Shown: positions 16,887-26,302, counted from the stretch's first letter. The stretch is 37,835 nucleotides of DNA from Belnapia moabensis DSM 16746 (GCF_000745835.1 NZ_JQKB01000052.1:1-37835), one strand, 5' to 3'. Notes: generated by a model from the letters alone, not told the origin. Translations and numbers: made by a program.

Positions 16887-18052
16887 GGCTTCAGCACCAC
16901 CTTGATGCAGCCGTCCTGCTTGTCGCGGAAGGTCTTGTACATCCCCGGCCCGTCCTGCAGCCCGACCGTGTGGGTGATGACGAAGGAGGGATCGATCTGC
17001 CCCATCTCGATCCGCTTCAGCAGGTCATCGGTCCAGCGGTTCACATGGGTCTGGCCCATGCGGAAGGTCAGGCCCTTGTTCATCGCCATCCCGAAGGGGA
17101 CCTTGTCCAGCAGTCCGCCATAGACGCCGGGGATGGAGAGCACGCCCGCGGGACGGCAGACATACATCATCTCCCGCAGCACATGCGGCCGGTCGGTCTC
17201 CAGCATAACCGCCTGCTTGGCGCGGTCATACATGCTGTCGATGGTCGCCGTGGCATGTGCCTCGAGCCCGACGCAGTCGATGCATTTCTCCGGGCCCTTG
17301 CCGCGGGTCAGCTCGTTCAGCCGCTCGACGACGCTCTCCTTCGAGAAGTCGATGGTGGTGGCGCCGCCCGCCTCGGCCATCGCCAGCCGTTCCGGCACGC
17401 GGTCGATGGCGATCACCTGCTTCGCACCGAGCAGCAGCGCGGAGCGGATGGCGAACTGCCCGACCGGCCCGCAGCCCCAGATGGCGACGGTGTCGTCCCG
17501 CTGGATGTCGCACTGCACCGCGGCCTGCCAGCCGGTCGGGAAGATGTCGCTGAGGAAGAGCAGCGTCTCGTCGGGGACGCCGAGCGGCACTTTGATGTGG
17601 GTCTTGTCGGCGAAGGGCACGCGCAGGTATTCCGCCTGCCCGCCCGGATAGCCGCCGGTCAGGTGCGTGTAGCCGAACAACCCTGCGGTGGTGTGGCCGA
17701 AGACCTTGTCGGCCAGCGACTTGTTACGGTTGCTCCGCTCGCAGACGGAGAAATTGCCGCGCCGGCACTGGTCGCATTCGCCGCAGAAGATGGTGAAGGG
17801 AATGACGACGCGGTCGCCCTTCTTCAGGTTCGTGACCTCGGACCCGACCTCCTCGACGATCCCCATGGTCTCATGGCCCATGATGTCGCCATTCTCCATG
17901 CCCGGCATGAAGCCGTCATAGAGATGCAGGTCGGAACCGCAGATCGCGCAGGACGTGACCTTGATGATCGCATCGCGCGGGTGCTCGATCTTCGGGTCGG
18001 GTACCGTATCGCAGCGGATGTCCTGCTTGCCGTGCCAACAGAGTGCGCGCAT
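16883..18052 (-). CDS. Zinc-dependent alcohol/formaldehyde dehydrogenase
   Basis: A 389-residue medium-chain dehydrogenase. Catalytic zinc ligands are Cys38 (CAICGSDLH) and His60-Glu61 (MGHETMG). The structural zinc is bound by Cys90, Cys93, Cys96 and Cys104 ([15 protein letters not shown]). The NAD(P) site is WGCGPVGQF. The extended form with [27 protein letters not shown] belongs to the branch that includes glutathione-independent formaldehyde dehydrogenase, so aldehyde dismutation or oxidation is possible; the substrate is unproven. The ATG at 18052 follows GGGAGAGAC. It is the first gene of a two-gene unit. Confidence 0.88.
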   Translation of the reverse strand: MRALCWHGKQDIRCDTVPDPKIEHPRDAIIKVTSCAICGSDLHLYDGFMPGMENGDIMGHETMGIVEEVGSEVTNLKKGDRVVIPFTIFCGECDQCRRGNFSVCERSNRNKSLADKVFGHTTAGLFGYTHLTGGYPGGQAEYLRVPFADKTHIKVPLGVPDETLLFLSDIFPTGWQAAVQCDIQRDDTVAIWGCGPVGQFAIRSALLLGAKQVIAIDRVPERLAMAEAGGATTIDFSKESVVERLNELTRGKGPEKCIDCVGLEAHATATIDSMYDRAKQAVMLETDRPHVLREMMYVCRPAGVLSIPGVYGGLLDKVPFGMAMNKGLTFRMGQTHVNRWTDDLLKRIEMGQIDPSFVITHTVGLQDGPGMYKTFRDKQDGCIKVVLKP

Positions 18053-18126
18053 CGGAATGTCTCTCCCAGTCGGGGGGGAAACGCGATGCCACCAGCCCGG
18101 GTTGTCGGGCCGGGCGCGGAACGGCC

Positions 18127-19080
18127 CTACAGCGCCTCGGCGGGGGCGAGCGCGCAGGGATGCGCCGGGTCGCCCTGCTCCACCTGCAAGGTCGCATGGC
18201 CGATGCCGAAGTGCTCACGCAGCCCCCGCTGCACCGCACTGAGGAATCCGTCATCCACCGCCGCGCCCGGCCGCACCAGATGCGCGGTCAGCGCCGTCTC
18301 GGTCGTGGAGATCGCCCAGATATGCAGATCGTGCACCTCGGCGACACCCGGCTGCCCGGCCAGCCAGGTGCTCACCGCCTCCGGCTCGATGCCCCGCGGC
18401 ACCACATCCATGGCGAGGTCGATCGATTCCCGCAGCAGCCCCCAGGTGCCGACCAGGATGACGCCGGCGATGACCAGCCCGGCCACGGGATCGATCCAGT
18501 CCCAGCCCGTCAGCCGAATCAGCAACCCACCCACGACGACGCCGGCCGAGACGCCCGCATCGGCGACCATGTGCAGATAGGCCCCGCGCCGGTTGATATC
18601 CGCCTCCCGCCCGCGGGCGAAGAGCAGCGCCGTGCCGCCATTGACCAGGATGCCCGCCGCCGCCACGGCCATCATGAAGCCGGTGGCAACCGGCGCCGGC
18701 TCCATCAGCCGCTGCACCGATTCCAGGGCGATGGCGCCGACGGCGACCAGCAGCAGCATCGCATTGCCGAGCGCCGCCAGGATAGTGCCGCGATGCCAGC
18801 CATAGGTCCGCCGCCCACCCGGCAGCCGCCGCGCCAGCCGCACCGCCACCCAAGCCAGCACCAGGCCGAGCACGTCGGACAGGTTGTGCCCAGCATCCGC
18901 CAGCAGCGCCATGGAGCCGGCGACGAGCCCCGCCACCACTTCCAGCGCGACGAAGCCGAGATTGAGCGAGATGCCGAGGGCGAAGCCGCGCTCGCCCGGC
19001 GCCGGCCCATGGGAATGGCCAGGCCCGTGCTCATGTCCATGGCCGTGCCCATGGTGGTGGTGGTGATCCCCGTGCGGCAT
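18127..19080 (-). CDS. CDF-family zinc/cation efflux transporter
   Basis: A 317-residue inner-membrane antiporter that exports Zn2+ (or Cd2+/Co2+) in exchange for protons. The N-terminus is very His-rich ([16 protein letters not shown]), a likely metal buffer. Six membrane helices follow. The transport site residues are present: Asp62/His65/Asp69 in [11 protein letters not shown] and His170/Asp174 in HMVADAGVS. The C-terminal cytoplasmic domain contains [20 protein letters not shown]. The ATG shares its A with the stop of the TIGR02302 gene (TGATG), making it the last gene of the lysA operon. That placement ties metal export to envelope genes only by transcription. Confidence 0.92.
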   Translation of the reverse strand: MPHGDHHHHHGHGHGHEHGPGHSHGPAPGERGFALGISLNLGFVALEVVAGLVAGSMALLADAGHNLSDVLGLVLAWVAVRLARRLPGGRRTYGWHRGTILAALGNAMLLLVAVGAIALESVQRLMEPAPVATGFMMAVAAAGILVNGGTALLFARGREADINRRGAYLHMVADAGVSAGVVVGGLLIRLTGWDWIDPVAGLVIAGVILVGTWGLLRESIDLAMDVVPRGIEPEAVSTWLAGQPGVAEVHDLHIWAISTTETALTAHLVRPGAAVDDGFLSAVQRGLREHFGIGHATLQVEQGDPAHPCALAPAEAL

Positions 19081-21587
19081 CAGAAGCGTTTCAGCAGCCT
19101 GTCGATGTAGTCCAGCTCCTCCGACGGCCGTTCCCGCTCGGCGCCGCGGCGGCGCAGCTCGTCCTGGAGCTTGCGGGTGCGGAGCATCTCCGCCTCTTCC
19201 GGCACGCGGGTATCGGCGCCGTTGTCGGCATTGCCGTTGACGTCGCGCGAGCGGCGGCCGAGCGGGTCGCGCCCCTCACCCTGGCCCTGCGCCTGGTCCT
19301 GGCCCTGACCGCCGGGCTGGTTCTCGCCGGCCATGTCGCCGGGCTCGCCCTCCTCCTCGCCCTCGCCCGGCTGCGGGTTGCCGAACTGCCGCTGCATGGA
19401 CTGCGCCATCTGCCGGCCGCCTTCCTGCAAGGCGCGGAGTGCGCGCTGTTGGGCGTCGCGTGGGTCGCCGCCCCGGCCGAGCGCCTCCTGCGCCTCGCGC
19501 ATCGCCTGGTCGGCGCGGCCGAGGCCGTCCGGGATCTCGCCTGTGAGGTCGCCGAATTGCTGCATCAGCTCGCCGAGCGCCCGGCGCAGGGCGCGCTGGC
19601 GGCGACCATCCTGCCCGGCCTCGGGCTGCTGCTGTGCCTCGGCGCTCTGCTGCTGCTGGCGCTGCTGCTGCCGGCTGCGCGGGCTGCGGTCGCGCTCGCC
19701 CTGGTCGGCACGCTGGTGGCTGCGGTCGAGCATCTCGCTCTGCCGCTTCACCATGTCCTGGACGACGCCCATCTGCTGCTGGCCGCGCTCGCGGCGCTGC
19801 TGACGCTCGGGGCTCTCGGCGCGCTGGCTGCGGCCTTCCTCCAGCGCCTTCAGCATCTCCTCGAGCTCGGCGAGCTCCTTCCTCGCATCCTCGGTGCGGT
19901 CCTCGCGGGCGGCCTCCTCCATGCGACGGGTGCGGCGGTCCATGTCCCGCTGGTCCATCATCCGGTTCTGGCTGCCTTCCGGCATCGCCTCGGCATTCTC
20001 GCGCTGCAGCCGCTCGGCCAGCGCCTCCAGATGCTGGCGGATGGCATCGCGCAGTTCCTGGATGCGGCGCTGCACTTCGGCGCGCTGCTCGGCCTGCTCC
20101 GGTGCCCGCTCCGGGTTCTCGCGGGCCTCCTGCTGCTGCCGCTCGGCCTGGTCGAGCGCCTCGCGCAGCGCCTCGCGCGCCTGCTGCAAGGCGCGGGCGG
20201 TGCGGCCGTCGCGACCCTCCTCCAGCGCCAGCGCGGCTTCCCAGAGGATGTCCTGCACCTCCCGTACTGCCTCGGACCGGCGGTCGTTCAACAGCCGGCT
20301 GCGGGAGACGCGGAGGGCGAGATAGGTGGCGGTGTCGTGTTCGAAAGCCTCGGGCGCCTCGGCCACCTCCTCCAACGCCCGGCGGGCGGGGGTGCGCCGC
20401 TCCGGCTCCACCGACAGCTCGCGGCGGATGGCGATCAGCCGCTTCGCTACCGGATGGTTGAAGCTCCGCTCCGGCAGGGTGAGCGTCGCCGGCTCGGACA
20501 TGCCCTCCTGCCCGGCGCCATCGCGCACGATCAGCCGCGCCGCCACCTCCAGCCCGGCCCAGGGATGGGCGGAGAGGTCAGACTGTGCCGTGCCGCGCGC
20601 CGTCTTCGGGTTGCTGCCGGGCAGCGGCAGGTCGAGCACCAGCGGCGCCGCCTCCGGTCGCGTGGCCAACCGGATTTCGGCCCGCAGCCCGGCCAGGCCC
20701 CAGTCATCCTCCGCCCGCCAGGGCATCCGCGTGCCGAGGCCGCGTTGGACCCGGCCCGGCGGCTCGGCGAAGGCGACGGAGGGCGGTGCATCGGCCTGCA
20801 CGCTGAGCGTCCAGCGCGCCAGCTCCGTCCCGCCGCGACGGACGGCCAGGCGCAGGCCATGCTCCAGTGGCATCTCGGCGCTGAAGCTTGCTGCATCGAG
20901 CGCCTGGAAGGGCGTTGCCGCCGCATCGGCCACCAACTCCGGCACCCCGCCCCCACCGCCGGAGAGCGAGACCTGCAACCGGCTCCCCGCCGGCACCGTC
21001 ACATTGCCCCCAGCCGGGTCGAGGAAGATCGGCGGCGCCCCGGTATAGGCGGGCGGCGTCACCCAGGCCTCGAGCCGCAGCCCTGGCCCGGCTGTGGGGC
21101 CGGCGAAGGCCGGGCTCACCGACCGCCGCAGCCGCTCCCCCATCTCGCCCCCGGCCATGACGAAGGCGGCGACGAGGCCGACCACCAGCGCCGCCCGCAG
21201 CGCCCGCGGATCACGTGCCGGCAGGCCAGGACGCGGCGCGCCGATCCGCAACCGGCCGATCTGCGCCGCCGCCCGCTGCTGATGCACCTGCCAGAGCGCC
21301 AGCGCCGCCGGATCGTCGCCCGCGGGCCGGTCCGCCAGCGCCGCCAGCGGCCGATGGCTGAGGCCGGATTCCCGCTCCAGCCGCCGCTCCGCCACTGCAT
21401 CGCCGGGCGGGACGAAGCCGCGGAAAGCCCGCCACCCCACCAGCCCGAGCGCCGCGGCGAAGCCGATCAGCAGCAGGATATGCAGCGCCGCCGGCAGCTG
21501 CCGCGGCAGGTCGAGGAGGGCGAGGATCACGAACAGGCCGAGCACCGCCAGCACCGGCCAGAGCCGGGGCCAAAGCGCCTCCCACAA
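19080..21587 (-). CDS. TIGR02302-family membrane protein with Gln/Arg-rich coiled coil
   Basis: An 835-residue protein as drawn (minimum form). Two or three N-terminal membrane helices (PVLAVLGLFVILALLDLP, ALHILLLIGFAAALGLVG, ALVVGLVAAFVMAG) precede a periplasmic beta-rich region (LRLEAWVTPPAYTGAPP). A long charged coiled coil and a Gln/Gly-rich low-complexity stretch follow, and the protein ends LDYIDRLLKRF. This is the TIGR02302 layout, whose function is unknown but which is nearly always next to lysA. No ATG or GTG exists near the expected N-terminus. The TTG at 21587 falls inside the family's first conserved block (ALLWEALWP), so translation probably begins upstream, perhaps at CTG 21650-21648, which overlaps the lysA stop as CTGA. 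Confidence 0.85.
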   Translation of the reverse strand: MWEALWPRLWPVLAVLGLFVILALLDLPRQLPAALHILLLIGFAAALGLVGWRAFRGFVPPGDAVAERRLERESGLSHRPLAALADRPAGDDPAALALWQVHQQRAAAQIGRLRIGAPRPGLPARDPRALRAALVVGLVAAFVMAGGEMGERLRRSVSPAFAGPTAGPGLRLEAWVTPPAYTGAPPIFLDPAGGNVTVPAGSRLQVSLSGGGGGVPELVADAAATPFQALDAASFSAEMPLEHGLRLAVRRGGTELARWTLSVQADAPPSVAFAEPPGRVQRGLGTRMPWRAEDDWGLAGLRAEIRLATRPEAAPLVLDLPLPGSNPKTARGTAQSDLSAHPWAGLEVAARLIVRDGAGQEGMSEPATLTLPERSFNHPVAKRLIAIRRELSVEPERRTPARRALEEVAEAPEAFEHDTATYLALRVSRSRLLNDRRSEAVREVQDILWEAALALEEGRDGRTARALQQAREALREALDQAERQQQEARENPERAPEQAEQRAEVQRRIQELRDAIRQHLEALAERLQRENAEAMPEGSQNRMMDQRDMDRRTRRMEEAAREDRTEDARKELAELEEMLKALEEGRSQRAESPERQQRRERGQQQMGVVQDMVKRQSEMLDRSHQRADQGERDRSPRSRQQQRQQQQSAEAQQQPEAGQDGRRQRALRRALGELMQQFGDLTGEIPDGLGRADQAMREAQEALGRGGDPRDAQQRALRALQEGGRQMAQSMQRQFGNPQPGEGEEEGEPGDMAGENQPGGQGQDQAQGQGEGRDPLGRRSRDVNGNADNGADTRVPEEAEMLRTRKLQDELRRRGAERERPSEELDYIDRLLKRF

Positions 21588-21646
21588 CAGGGCCAGCCGC
21601 GCCAGGCGGCGCCGGCTGGCGAGCGCTGCGGCGAGGCGCTCCGGGC

Positions 21647-23002
21647 TCAGGGGACGGCCCCCCCGGCCAGCCAGTCGGGCATCCGCTGCCCGGCCAGCAT
21701 GGCATCGAAGCCCTGCCGCTCCCGCACCACGGCGAAGCGCGCGCCATCGACCAGCACCTCCGCCGCCAGGGGACGCGCATTGTAGGTGCTGCTCATCACC
21801 GCCCCATAGGCTCCCGCATCGAGGAAGGCGACCAGCGCCCCCGGTTGCAGAGATGGCAACGCGCGGCCGCGCGCAAAGGTGTCACCCGTCTCGCAGACCG
21901 GCCCGACGACATCGGCCGGACTGAGGGCGGCGGCGCAATCCGCCGACGCGACAGGGAGAATGCCATGCCAGGCATCATACATTGCTGGCCGCACCAGGTC
22001 GTTCATCCCCGAATCGAGGACGAGGAAGCGCCGCCCCGTCCCCTGCTTCTGCAGCACGACGGAGCTCAGCAGCAGGCCGGGCGGCCCCGCGATCCAGCGC
22101 CCCGGCTCCAGCATCACCGGCAGGCCGAGCGGGCCGAGCGTCGCGGCGATCGCCCCCGCCAGGGCCTCCGGCGCCGGCGCCGGCTCGTCCCGGTAGGGGA
22201 TGCCGAGGCCGCCGCCGCAATCGAGATGCTCGACCGGCAAGCCGCGCGCCATCAGCGCCTGCGCCATCTCCGCCATCCGCGCATAGGCGGCGCGATAGGC
22301 CGCCATGCCGCTGGTGATCTGGCTGCCGATATGCATGGCGATGCCAACCGGCCGCAGCCCCGGCAGCTCGGCGAGTCGGGCATAGAGCGCTGGCGCATCC
22401 TCGAAGGCGACGCCGAATTTGTTCTCGGACTTGCCGGTGGTGATCTTGGCATGGGTCCGGGCATCGACATCCGGATTGACCCGCAGCGCCACCCGCGCGA
22501 CCCGCCCGAGCGAGGCGGCCAGCGCCGAGAGCATCCCCGCCTCCTCCACGCTTTCGATATTGATCTGGGCGATGTCCTCGGCGACGGCGAGGCGCAGCTC
22601 CCGCTCAGTCTTGCCGACGCCGGAGAAGACGATGGCGGAGGCCGGGATGCCGGCGGCACGCGCCAGCCGCAGCTCCCCCTCGCTGACCACATCGGCGCCG
22701 AGCCCCTCGGCCGCCAGCACCCGCAGCACGGCGAGATTGCCGTTGGCCTTCACCGCATAATGGATGGAAGCCTTGAGCCCCACCCCCGCCAGCGCCGCCT
22801 TCAGCGACCGTGCCCGGCGCCTGAGCGCCCCGGCGGAGTAGACCCAGGTCGGGGTGCCGGCCGCGGCGGCGATGCGGGCGAGCGGCACCTCCTCCACCGT
22901 CAGCCCGTCGAGGGCATGCATGGAAAGATGCGGCCGGAGGGCCAGCATCTCGGCGAAACTCGGCTCGGCATCGGCCAGGGCGAGGGGAAGGGAGGAAGCC
23001 AT
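21647..23002 (-). CDS. lysA: Diaminopimelate decarboxylase
   Basis: A 451-residue fold-type III PLP enzyme that decarboxylates meso-diaminopimelate to L-lysine, the last step of the pathway. PLP binds Lys85 in HYAVKANGN. Other signatures are HIGSQITSGMAAYRAAY, the glycine-rich LDCGGGLGIPY, the arginine/Glu segment MLEPGRWI and the C-terminal catalytic CETGDTFARGR plus AGAYGAVMSSTYNARP. The N-terminus is longer than in E. coli, as is usual in alphaproteobacteria. It is the first gene of an operon with the TIGR02302 gene and the CDF exporter, all joined by overlapping stop/start codons. No lysine riboswitch is visible upstream. Confidence 0.95.
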   Translation of the reverse strand: MASSLPLALADAEPSFAEMLALRPHLSMHALDGLTVEEVPLARIAAAAGTPTWVYSAGALRRRARSLKAALAGVGLKASIHYAVKANGNLAVLRVLAAEGLGADVVSEGELRLARAAGIPASAIVFSGVGKTERELRLAVAEDIAQINIESVEEAGMLSALAASLGRVARVALRVNPDVDARTHAKITTGKSENKFGVAFEDAPALYARLAELPGLRPVGIAMHIGSQITSGMAAYRAAYARMAEMAQALMARGLPVEHLDCGGGLGIPYRDEPAPAPEALAGAIAATLGPLGLPVMLEPGRWIAGPPGLLLSSVVLQKQGTGRRFLVLDSGMNDLVRPAMYDAWHGILPVASADCAAALSPADVVGPVCETGDTFARGRALPSLQPGALVAFLDAGAYGAVMSSTYNARPLAAEVLVDGARFAVVRERQGFDAMLAGQRMPDWLAGGAVP

Positions 23003-23069
23003 CCCCTATTGTGCGGCGCGGCGGGGCGGCGGGACAAGCGCCCGCTTGCTGCCCGCCGCGCCCGGGCCC

Positions 23070-23504
23070 TCAACGCGCCCGAAAGTTGCGGTGGCAGCCG
23101 CCGCAGAATTGCGGCCCGGTCGCCTGGAAGGCGGTGGCGAAGGCCGCCGTGTCGCCCGAGGCCGCCGCCGCCTTCAGTACGTCGAGCTGACCGAGCAGTC
23201 GGGTATTCGCCGCATCGAAGCCGGCGCGATCCGACCACACCGCCGGCAGCGCCTTGGTGTCGCCGCGGTCGGAGCCGGGCGGGAAGCGCGTCGGCATGGT
23301 GCGGAACCAGGCGATCATGTCATCGATCCGCGGCTCCAGCGCCTTCACGTCGCCCCGCGCCTCGGCCATGGGCTTGATCGCATCCATATGCGCGCCCATA
23401 CGCTTCAGCCCGGCCCGGCGCTCGGCGATGACATCCCCCTGAGCCAAAGCCGTCCCCGTCAGCGCCATCAAGGCCAGCGCCGACACCATCATCCGCCATG
23501 TCAT
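23070..23504 (-). CDS. Cytochrome c', periplasmic
   Basis: A 144-residue protein with a Sec signal peptide (MTWRMMVSALALMALTGTALA, cleavage after Ala21) and a C-terminal haem c site CGGCH (134-138) in FCGGCHRNFRAR. The class II, four-helix-bundle layout with haem at the C-terminus identifies cytochrome c', a periplasmic protein that binds NO and CO and is often linked to nitrosative stress. The conserved Arg two or three residues after the haem His is present. The ATG at 23504-23502 is preceded by TTAGGGGATTC. An FNR-like palindrome lies about 30 bases upstream. No nitrite or NO reductase genes are in this window. Confidence 0.9.
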   Translation of the reverse strand: MTWRMMVSALALMALTGTALAQGDVIAERRAGLKRMGAHMDAIKPMAEARGDVKALEPRIDDMIAWFRTMPTRFPPGSDRGDTKALPAVWSDRAGFDAANTRLLGQLDVLKAAAASGDTAAFATAFQATGPQFCGGCHRNFRAR

Positions 23505-23527
23505 GCAAGAATCCCCTAACCCCAAAC

Positions 23528-23545
23528 CCATGATTGCGATCATGG
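23528..23545. promoter_or_regulatory. Palindrome resembling an FNR/FixK-type box
   Basis: CCATGAT-TGCG-ATCATGG is a perfect 7-bp inverted repeat. Its core TGAT-N4-ATCA equals the core of the FNR family site (TTGAT-N4-ATCAA), with the outer T/A swapped. It lies between the divergent cytochrome c' and LOG genes, but its centre is only 33 bases from the cytochrome start, too close for standard class II activation of that start. Confidence 0.35.
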
Positions 23546-23649
23546 CATGGCTGCCCCTTCCATTGGCAAGCCTCGGACTGTAACGAAGCCGCACCAGATA
23601 TCCGGTGGTGCCGCTGCGTTGCAGCCGCACCGCACCCGGAGTTCACCCG

Positions 23650-24237
23650 ATGCCAGAGCCCATCCGATCCGTCGCCGTCTTCTGCGGCAGCCGCCCCGGC
23701 GCCGACCCGGCCCATGCCGCGGCGGCCGAAGCCCTCGGCCGCACCCTGGCCGAGGCCGGCCTTACTCTGGTTTACGGCGGCGGCGGGATCGGGCTGATGG
23801 GCAAGGTGGCCGAGGCCGCCATCGCCGCCGGCGGGCAGGTGCATGGCGTCATCCCCGAATTCCTGACGCGGATCGAGCGGGTCTATCCTGAGATCACCGA
23901 ACTCGAAGTCACTAGCAGCATGCACAGCCGGAAAACCCGGATGTATGAGCTGTCCGATGCCTTCATCGTCCTCTCCGGGGGCCTCGGCACCATGGACGAG
24001 CTGATGGAGGTCCTGACCTGGCGCCAGCTCGGCCTGCACGACAAGCCCATCATCCTGCTCGACATCGCCGGCTGGGCGCGGCCGCTCCTCGCCTTGTTCG
24101 ATCATCTGATCGAGGCGGGGTTCGTTGCCGCCGATGGCCGGCAGCTCTTTGCCGTCGCGGCTGATGTACCGGCCGCCATGGCCTTGTTGCGGGCGAGCCC
24201 CGCCGACGAGGCCTCGGCGCCGGCCGAGCGGCTCTGA
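23650..24237 (+). CDS. LOG family protein (cytokinin riboside monophosphate phosphoribohydrolase type)
   Basis: A 195-residue Rossmann-like protein of the LOG family, formerly labelled lysine decarboxylase. Signatures are VAVFCGSRPG near the N-terminus, LVYGGGGIGLMG, MHSRKTRMYELSDAFIVL and GGLGTMDE (110-117), which corresponds to the PGGxGTxxE motif with Ser in place of Pro at 109. Enzymes of this family hydrolyse nucleoside 5'-monophosphates to base and ribose 5-phosphate. In bacteria the physiological substrate is usually not known. The ATG at 23650 is used. The gene is divergent from cytochrome c' and ends about 65 bases before tRNA-Pro. Confidence 0.9.
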   Translation: MPEPIRSVAVFCGSRPGADPAHAAAAEALGRTLAEAGLTLVYGGGGIGLMGKVAEAAIAAGGQVHGVIPEFLTRIERVYPEITELEVTSSMHSRKTRMYELSDAFIVLSGGLGTMDELMEVLTWRQLGLHDKPIILLDIAGWARPLLALFDHLIEAGFVAADGRQLFAVAADVPAAMALLRASPADEASAPAERL

Positions 24238-24302
24238 TCCCCCCTTGCCGGGTCGTGGCCCGGCTTGTATATGGCCGCCTCCCGCGGCGACGAGCCGACC
24301 AG

Positions 24303-24379
24303 CGGAGCGTAGCTCAGCCTGGTAGAGCACTGTGTTCGGGACGCAGGGGCCGGAGGTTCGAATCCTCTCGCTCCGACCA
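24303..24379 (+). tRNA. tRNA-Pro (anticodon CGG)
   Basis: A 77-base cloverleaf including an encoded CCA. The acceptor arm CGGAGCG (24303-24309) pairs with CGCTCCG (24369-24375). The D arm is GCTCAGCCTGGTAGAGC, the anticodon stem-loop is CTGTG-TTCGGGA-CGCAG with anticodon CGG, and the T arm is GGAGG-TTCGAAT-CCTCT. It reads proline codon CCG, which is very common in this GC-rich DNA. A strong terminator starts 20 bases downstream. Confidence 0.97.
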
Positions 24380-24398
24380 AGTCGGCCTCGCCGGAGAA

Positions 24399-24427
24399 CC
24401 CCGCCAGCCCCGCTGGCGGGGTTTTTT
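24399..24427 (+). terminator. Rho-independent terminator of tRNA-Pro
   Basis: CCCCGCCAGC (24399-24408) and GCTGGCGGGG (24412-24421) form a perfect 10-bp stem with loop CCC, followed by six T. The end of the T-tract touches the stop codon of the convergent DUF2842 gene. Confidence 0.92.
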
Positions 24428-24621
24428 CATCCCCGGCCGCTGCCGGCCCAGATGATCAGCTTGCTGGCGGGCAAGGCCCAGACCGTGCCCGCGACCAGGA
24501 AGAACACTGCCTGCACCGCCCAGTGCATCTGCAGCACATGGTCGGCCAGCGTCACCACGCCGACGATATAGGCGAGGAAGCCGGCGAGGCCGACGAGCGT
24601 GGCGATGGAGGCGCGAGACAT
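24427..24621 (-). CDS. DUF2842 small membrane protein
   Basis: A 64-residue protein with two hydrophobic helices ([19 protein letters not shown] and [21 protein letters not shown]) joined by HVLQMHWA. This matches the short DUF2842 family of alphaproteobacteria, for which no function is known. The C-terminal [12 protein letters not shown] segment is characteristic. It converges on tRNA-Pro and diverges from apt. Confidence 0.75.
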   Translation of the reverse strand: MSRASIATLVGLAGFLAYIVGVVTLADHVLQMHWAVQAVFFLVAGTVWALPASKLIIWAGSGRG

Positions 24622-24753
24622 GCCCCGCAGATGGCGCAGGCCCGCGCCGCCGCCAAGCCCCGAATCGCGGCCCGGCCGTTGCGCCTCGCCCGCCCCCGGT
24701 GCTTATTGGCGCCGCCGCCGGCCCCCGGAGGCACGCCCACCGAAGGACAGGCC

Positions 24754-25290
24754 ATGCCCGAGACCCACCCCGATCTCGATCTCCGCGCGCATATCCGCGG
24801 CATCCCGGATTTCCCGAAGCCCGGCATCCTGTTCTACGACATTTCGACCCTGCTGCGGCACGGCCCCGCCTGGCGCGCGGCGATGGAGCGGCTGGCCGAG
24901 AAGATCCGTCCCTACAAGCCCGATGTGCTGGCCGGCATCGAGAGCCGCGGCTTCCTGGTCGCCGCCCCGCTGGCGCTGGAGCTTGGCCTCGGCTTCGTCA
25001 TGCTGCGCAAGCCGCGCAAGCTGCCGGGCGAGACGATCGGCCTCGACTACGCGCTGGAATACGGCACCGACCGGATCGAGATGCAGGCCGATGCGGTGCA
25101 GCCCGGCCAGCGCGTGGTGCTGCTTGACGATCTGCTGGCGACCGGCGGGACCATGGCGGCCGGCATCGGCCTGTTGCGCCAGGCCGGGGCCGAGGTGCCG
25201 GCCGTCGCGGCGCTGATCGAGCTCACCTTCCTCAACGGCCGCTCCCGTCTTGACCTCCCCTGCGAGACCCTGCTGCGCTACGACGACTAG
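24754..25290 (+). CDS. apt: Adenine phosphoribosyltransferase
   Basis: A 178-residue purine salvage enzyme making AMP from adenine and PRPP. The PRPP-binding loop is [13 protein letters not shown] (121-133). N-terminal [19 protein letters not shown] and the flexible-loop region [22 protein letters not shown] are typical of Apt. The ATG at 24754 ([15 protein letters not shown]) is chosen because GAAGGA precedes it by about six bases and the length equals the family norm. The gene downstream starts 31 bases after the stop and may be co-transcribed. Confidence 0.95.
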   Translation: MPETHPDLDLRAHIRGIPDFPKPGILFYDISTLLRHGPAWRAAMERLAEKIRPYKPDVLAGIESRGFLVAAPLALELGLGFVMLRKPRKLPGETIGLDYALEYGTDRIEMQADAVQPGQRVVLLDDLLATGGTMAAGIGLLRQAGAEVPAVAALIELTFLNGRSRLDLPCETLLRYDD

Positions 25291-25321
25291 GGGGTTCCAC
25301 CGCAGGCGAGGGAGGCACAGC

Positions 25322-26302
25322 ATGGCGCAAGGCCCGCGACCGACCCGCCGGAAGGTGCTGGCTGCCGCCCTCGCCGCATGGCCCGCCCCGGCCTTCGCCC
25401 TGCCGCCAGCGACGGCGACGCTGCTGGTCCCGGGCCCGGAAGATGGGCCGCTCGCGGATTGGGCGAACCGCCTGGCCTCGGCGCTCGCGCGCGGCAGCAC
25501 CACGGCCATGACGCTGGAGCGGAGCGTGCTTGGCGGCCCGGATGGCGTGACCGCCGCCAACCGCTTCGCCACCGCCGCCGCGCCGGATGGCCGCACCCTC
25601 CTGGTACTGCCGGGCGCCGCGGCCCAGGCACGTCTGGTGGGCGACCAGCGCGCCCGCTTCGACGGCGCCGGCTGGGTGCCGGTCTGCGCCGCACAAGGGC
25701 CGGCGGTGCTGGCCGGACGAGGCCGCCCGCCCGCGGCCACGGCGCCGCTCCGCCTCGGCCTTGCCGCACCCGACCAAGCCGGCGCCGCGGCCCTGCTCGG
25801 CCTCGACCTGATCGGCCATGCCGCCACCCCGGTCCTCGGCCTCGCCGGCCCCCGCGCCGATGCGGCGCTGACGCAGGGCGCGGTTGAGGCAGTGGTGGTG
25901 CAAGGTGGCAATGGACTGGCGCGACTCGCCGCGCTCGGCGCCCAGCCCTGGTTCGTGCTGGATGAAGCGCGCGACCCGGCCCTGCCTGAGGTGCCAGCCG
26001 TCAGCGAGCTTGCCACCGGCGGCGATGCCGCCCTGCGTACTGGCCTGCTCGCCGCCGCGGCCAATGCCCGGCTGCTCGGCGCGCTGCTGCTCCCGGCGCT
26101 GACGCCGGGCGACCTCGTCGCCCTCTGGCGCGCGGCGGCGCAACGCTGGCTGGAGGAAGAACGCGGGGCATTGGGCCCGGGCATCCGGCTAAGCGCCGGA
26201 GCCGAGCTTGCTCCGGTCTTCAGCCCGCTCGCGCCACCGCCCGAGGCAGTTCTCGCCTACCGGGACTGGCTGTTCCGCCGGCTGCGCTGGAAACCGGATT
26301 GA
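25322..26302 (+). CDS. Bug/TctC-like periplasmic binding protein
   Basis: A 326-residue exported protein. The N-terminus MAQGPRPTRRKVLAAALAAWPAPAFA is a twin-arginine-like signal peptide, and the remainder fits the two-lobe Bug (tripartite tricarboxylate receptor) fold: LLVPGPEDGPLADWANRLASAL, the AAPDGRTLLVLPG segment that corresponds to APDGYTLL in TctC, and VEAVVVQGG. Such proteins scavenge small carboxylates, but many in Acetobacteraceae are orphan receptors without a cognate TctAB transporter, and none is adjacent here. The sequence is divergent (Asp/Gly ligand-loop positions unclear), so ligand and even binding ability are unknown. Confidence 0.7.
   Translation: MAQGPRPTRRKVLAAALAAWPAPAFALPPATATLLVPGPEDGPLADWANRLASALARGSTTAMTLERSVLGGPDGVTAANRFATAAAPDGRTLLVLPGAAAQARLVGDQRARFDGAGWVPVCAAQGPAVLAGRGRPPAATAPLRLGLAAPDQAGAAALLGLDLIGHAATPVLGLAGPRADAALTQGAVEAVVVQGGNGLARLAALGAQPWFVLDEARDPALPEVPAVSELATGGDAALRTGLLAAAANARLLGALLLPALTPGDLVALWRAAAQRWLEEERGALGPGIRLSAGAELAPVFSPLAPPPEAVLAYRDWLFRRLRWKPD

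Noticed and set aside
22950-23069. Lysine riboswitch upstream of lysA
   Set aside because: The leader is only about 70 bases to the next gene and shows no L-box architecture.
18043-23377. Very long open frames on the plus strand opposite lysA, TIGR02302 and the CDF exporter
   Set aside because: They are rich in Arg, Pro, Gly, His and Gln with no domain character and mirror well-supported minus-strand genes. Long antisense frames are expected at this GC content.
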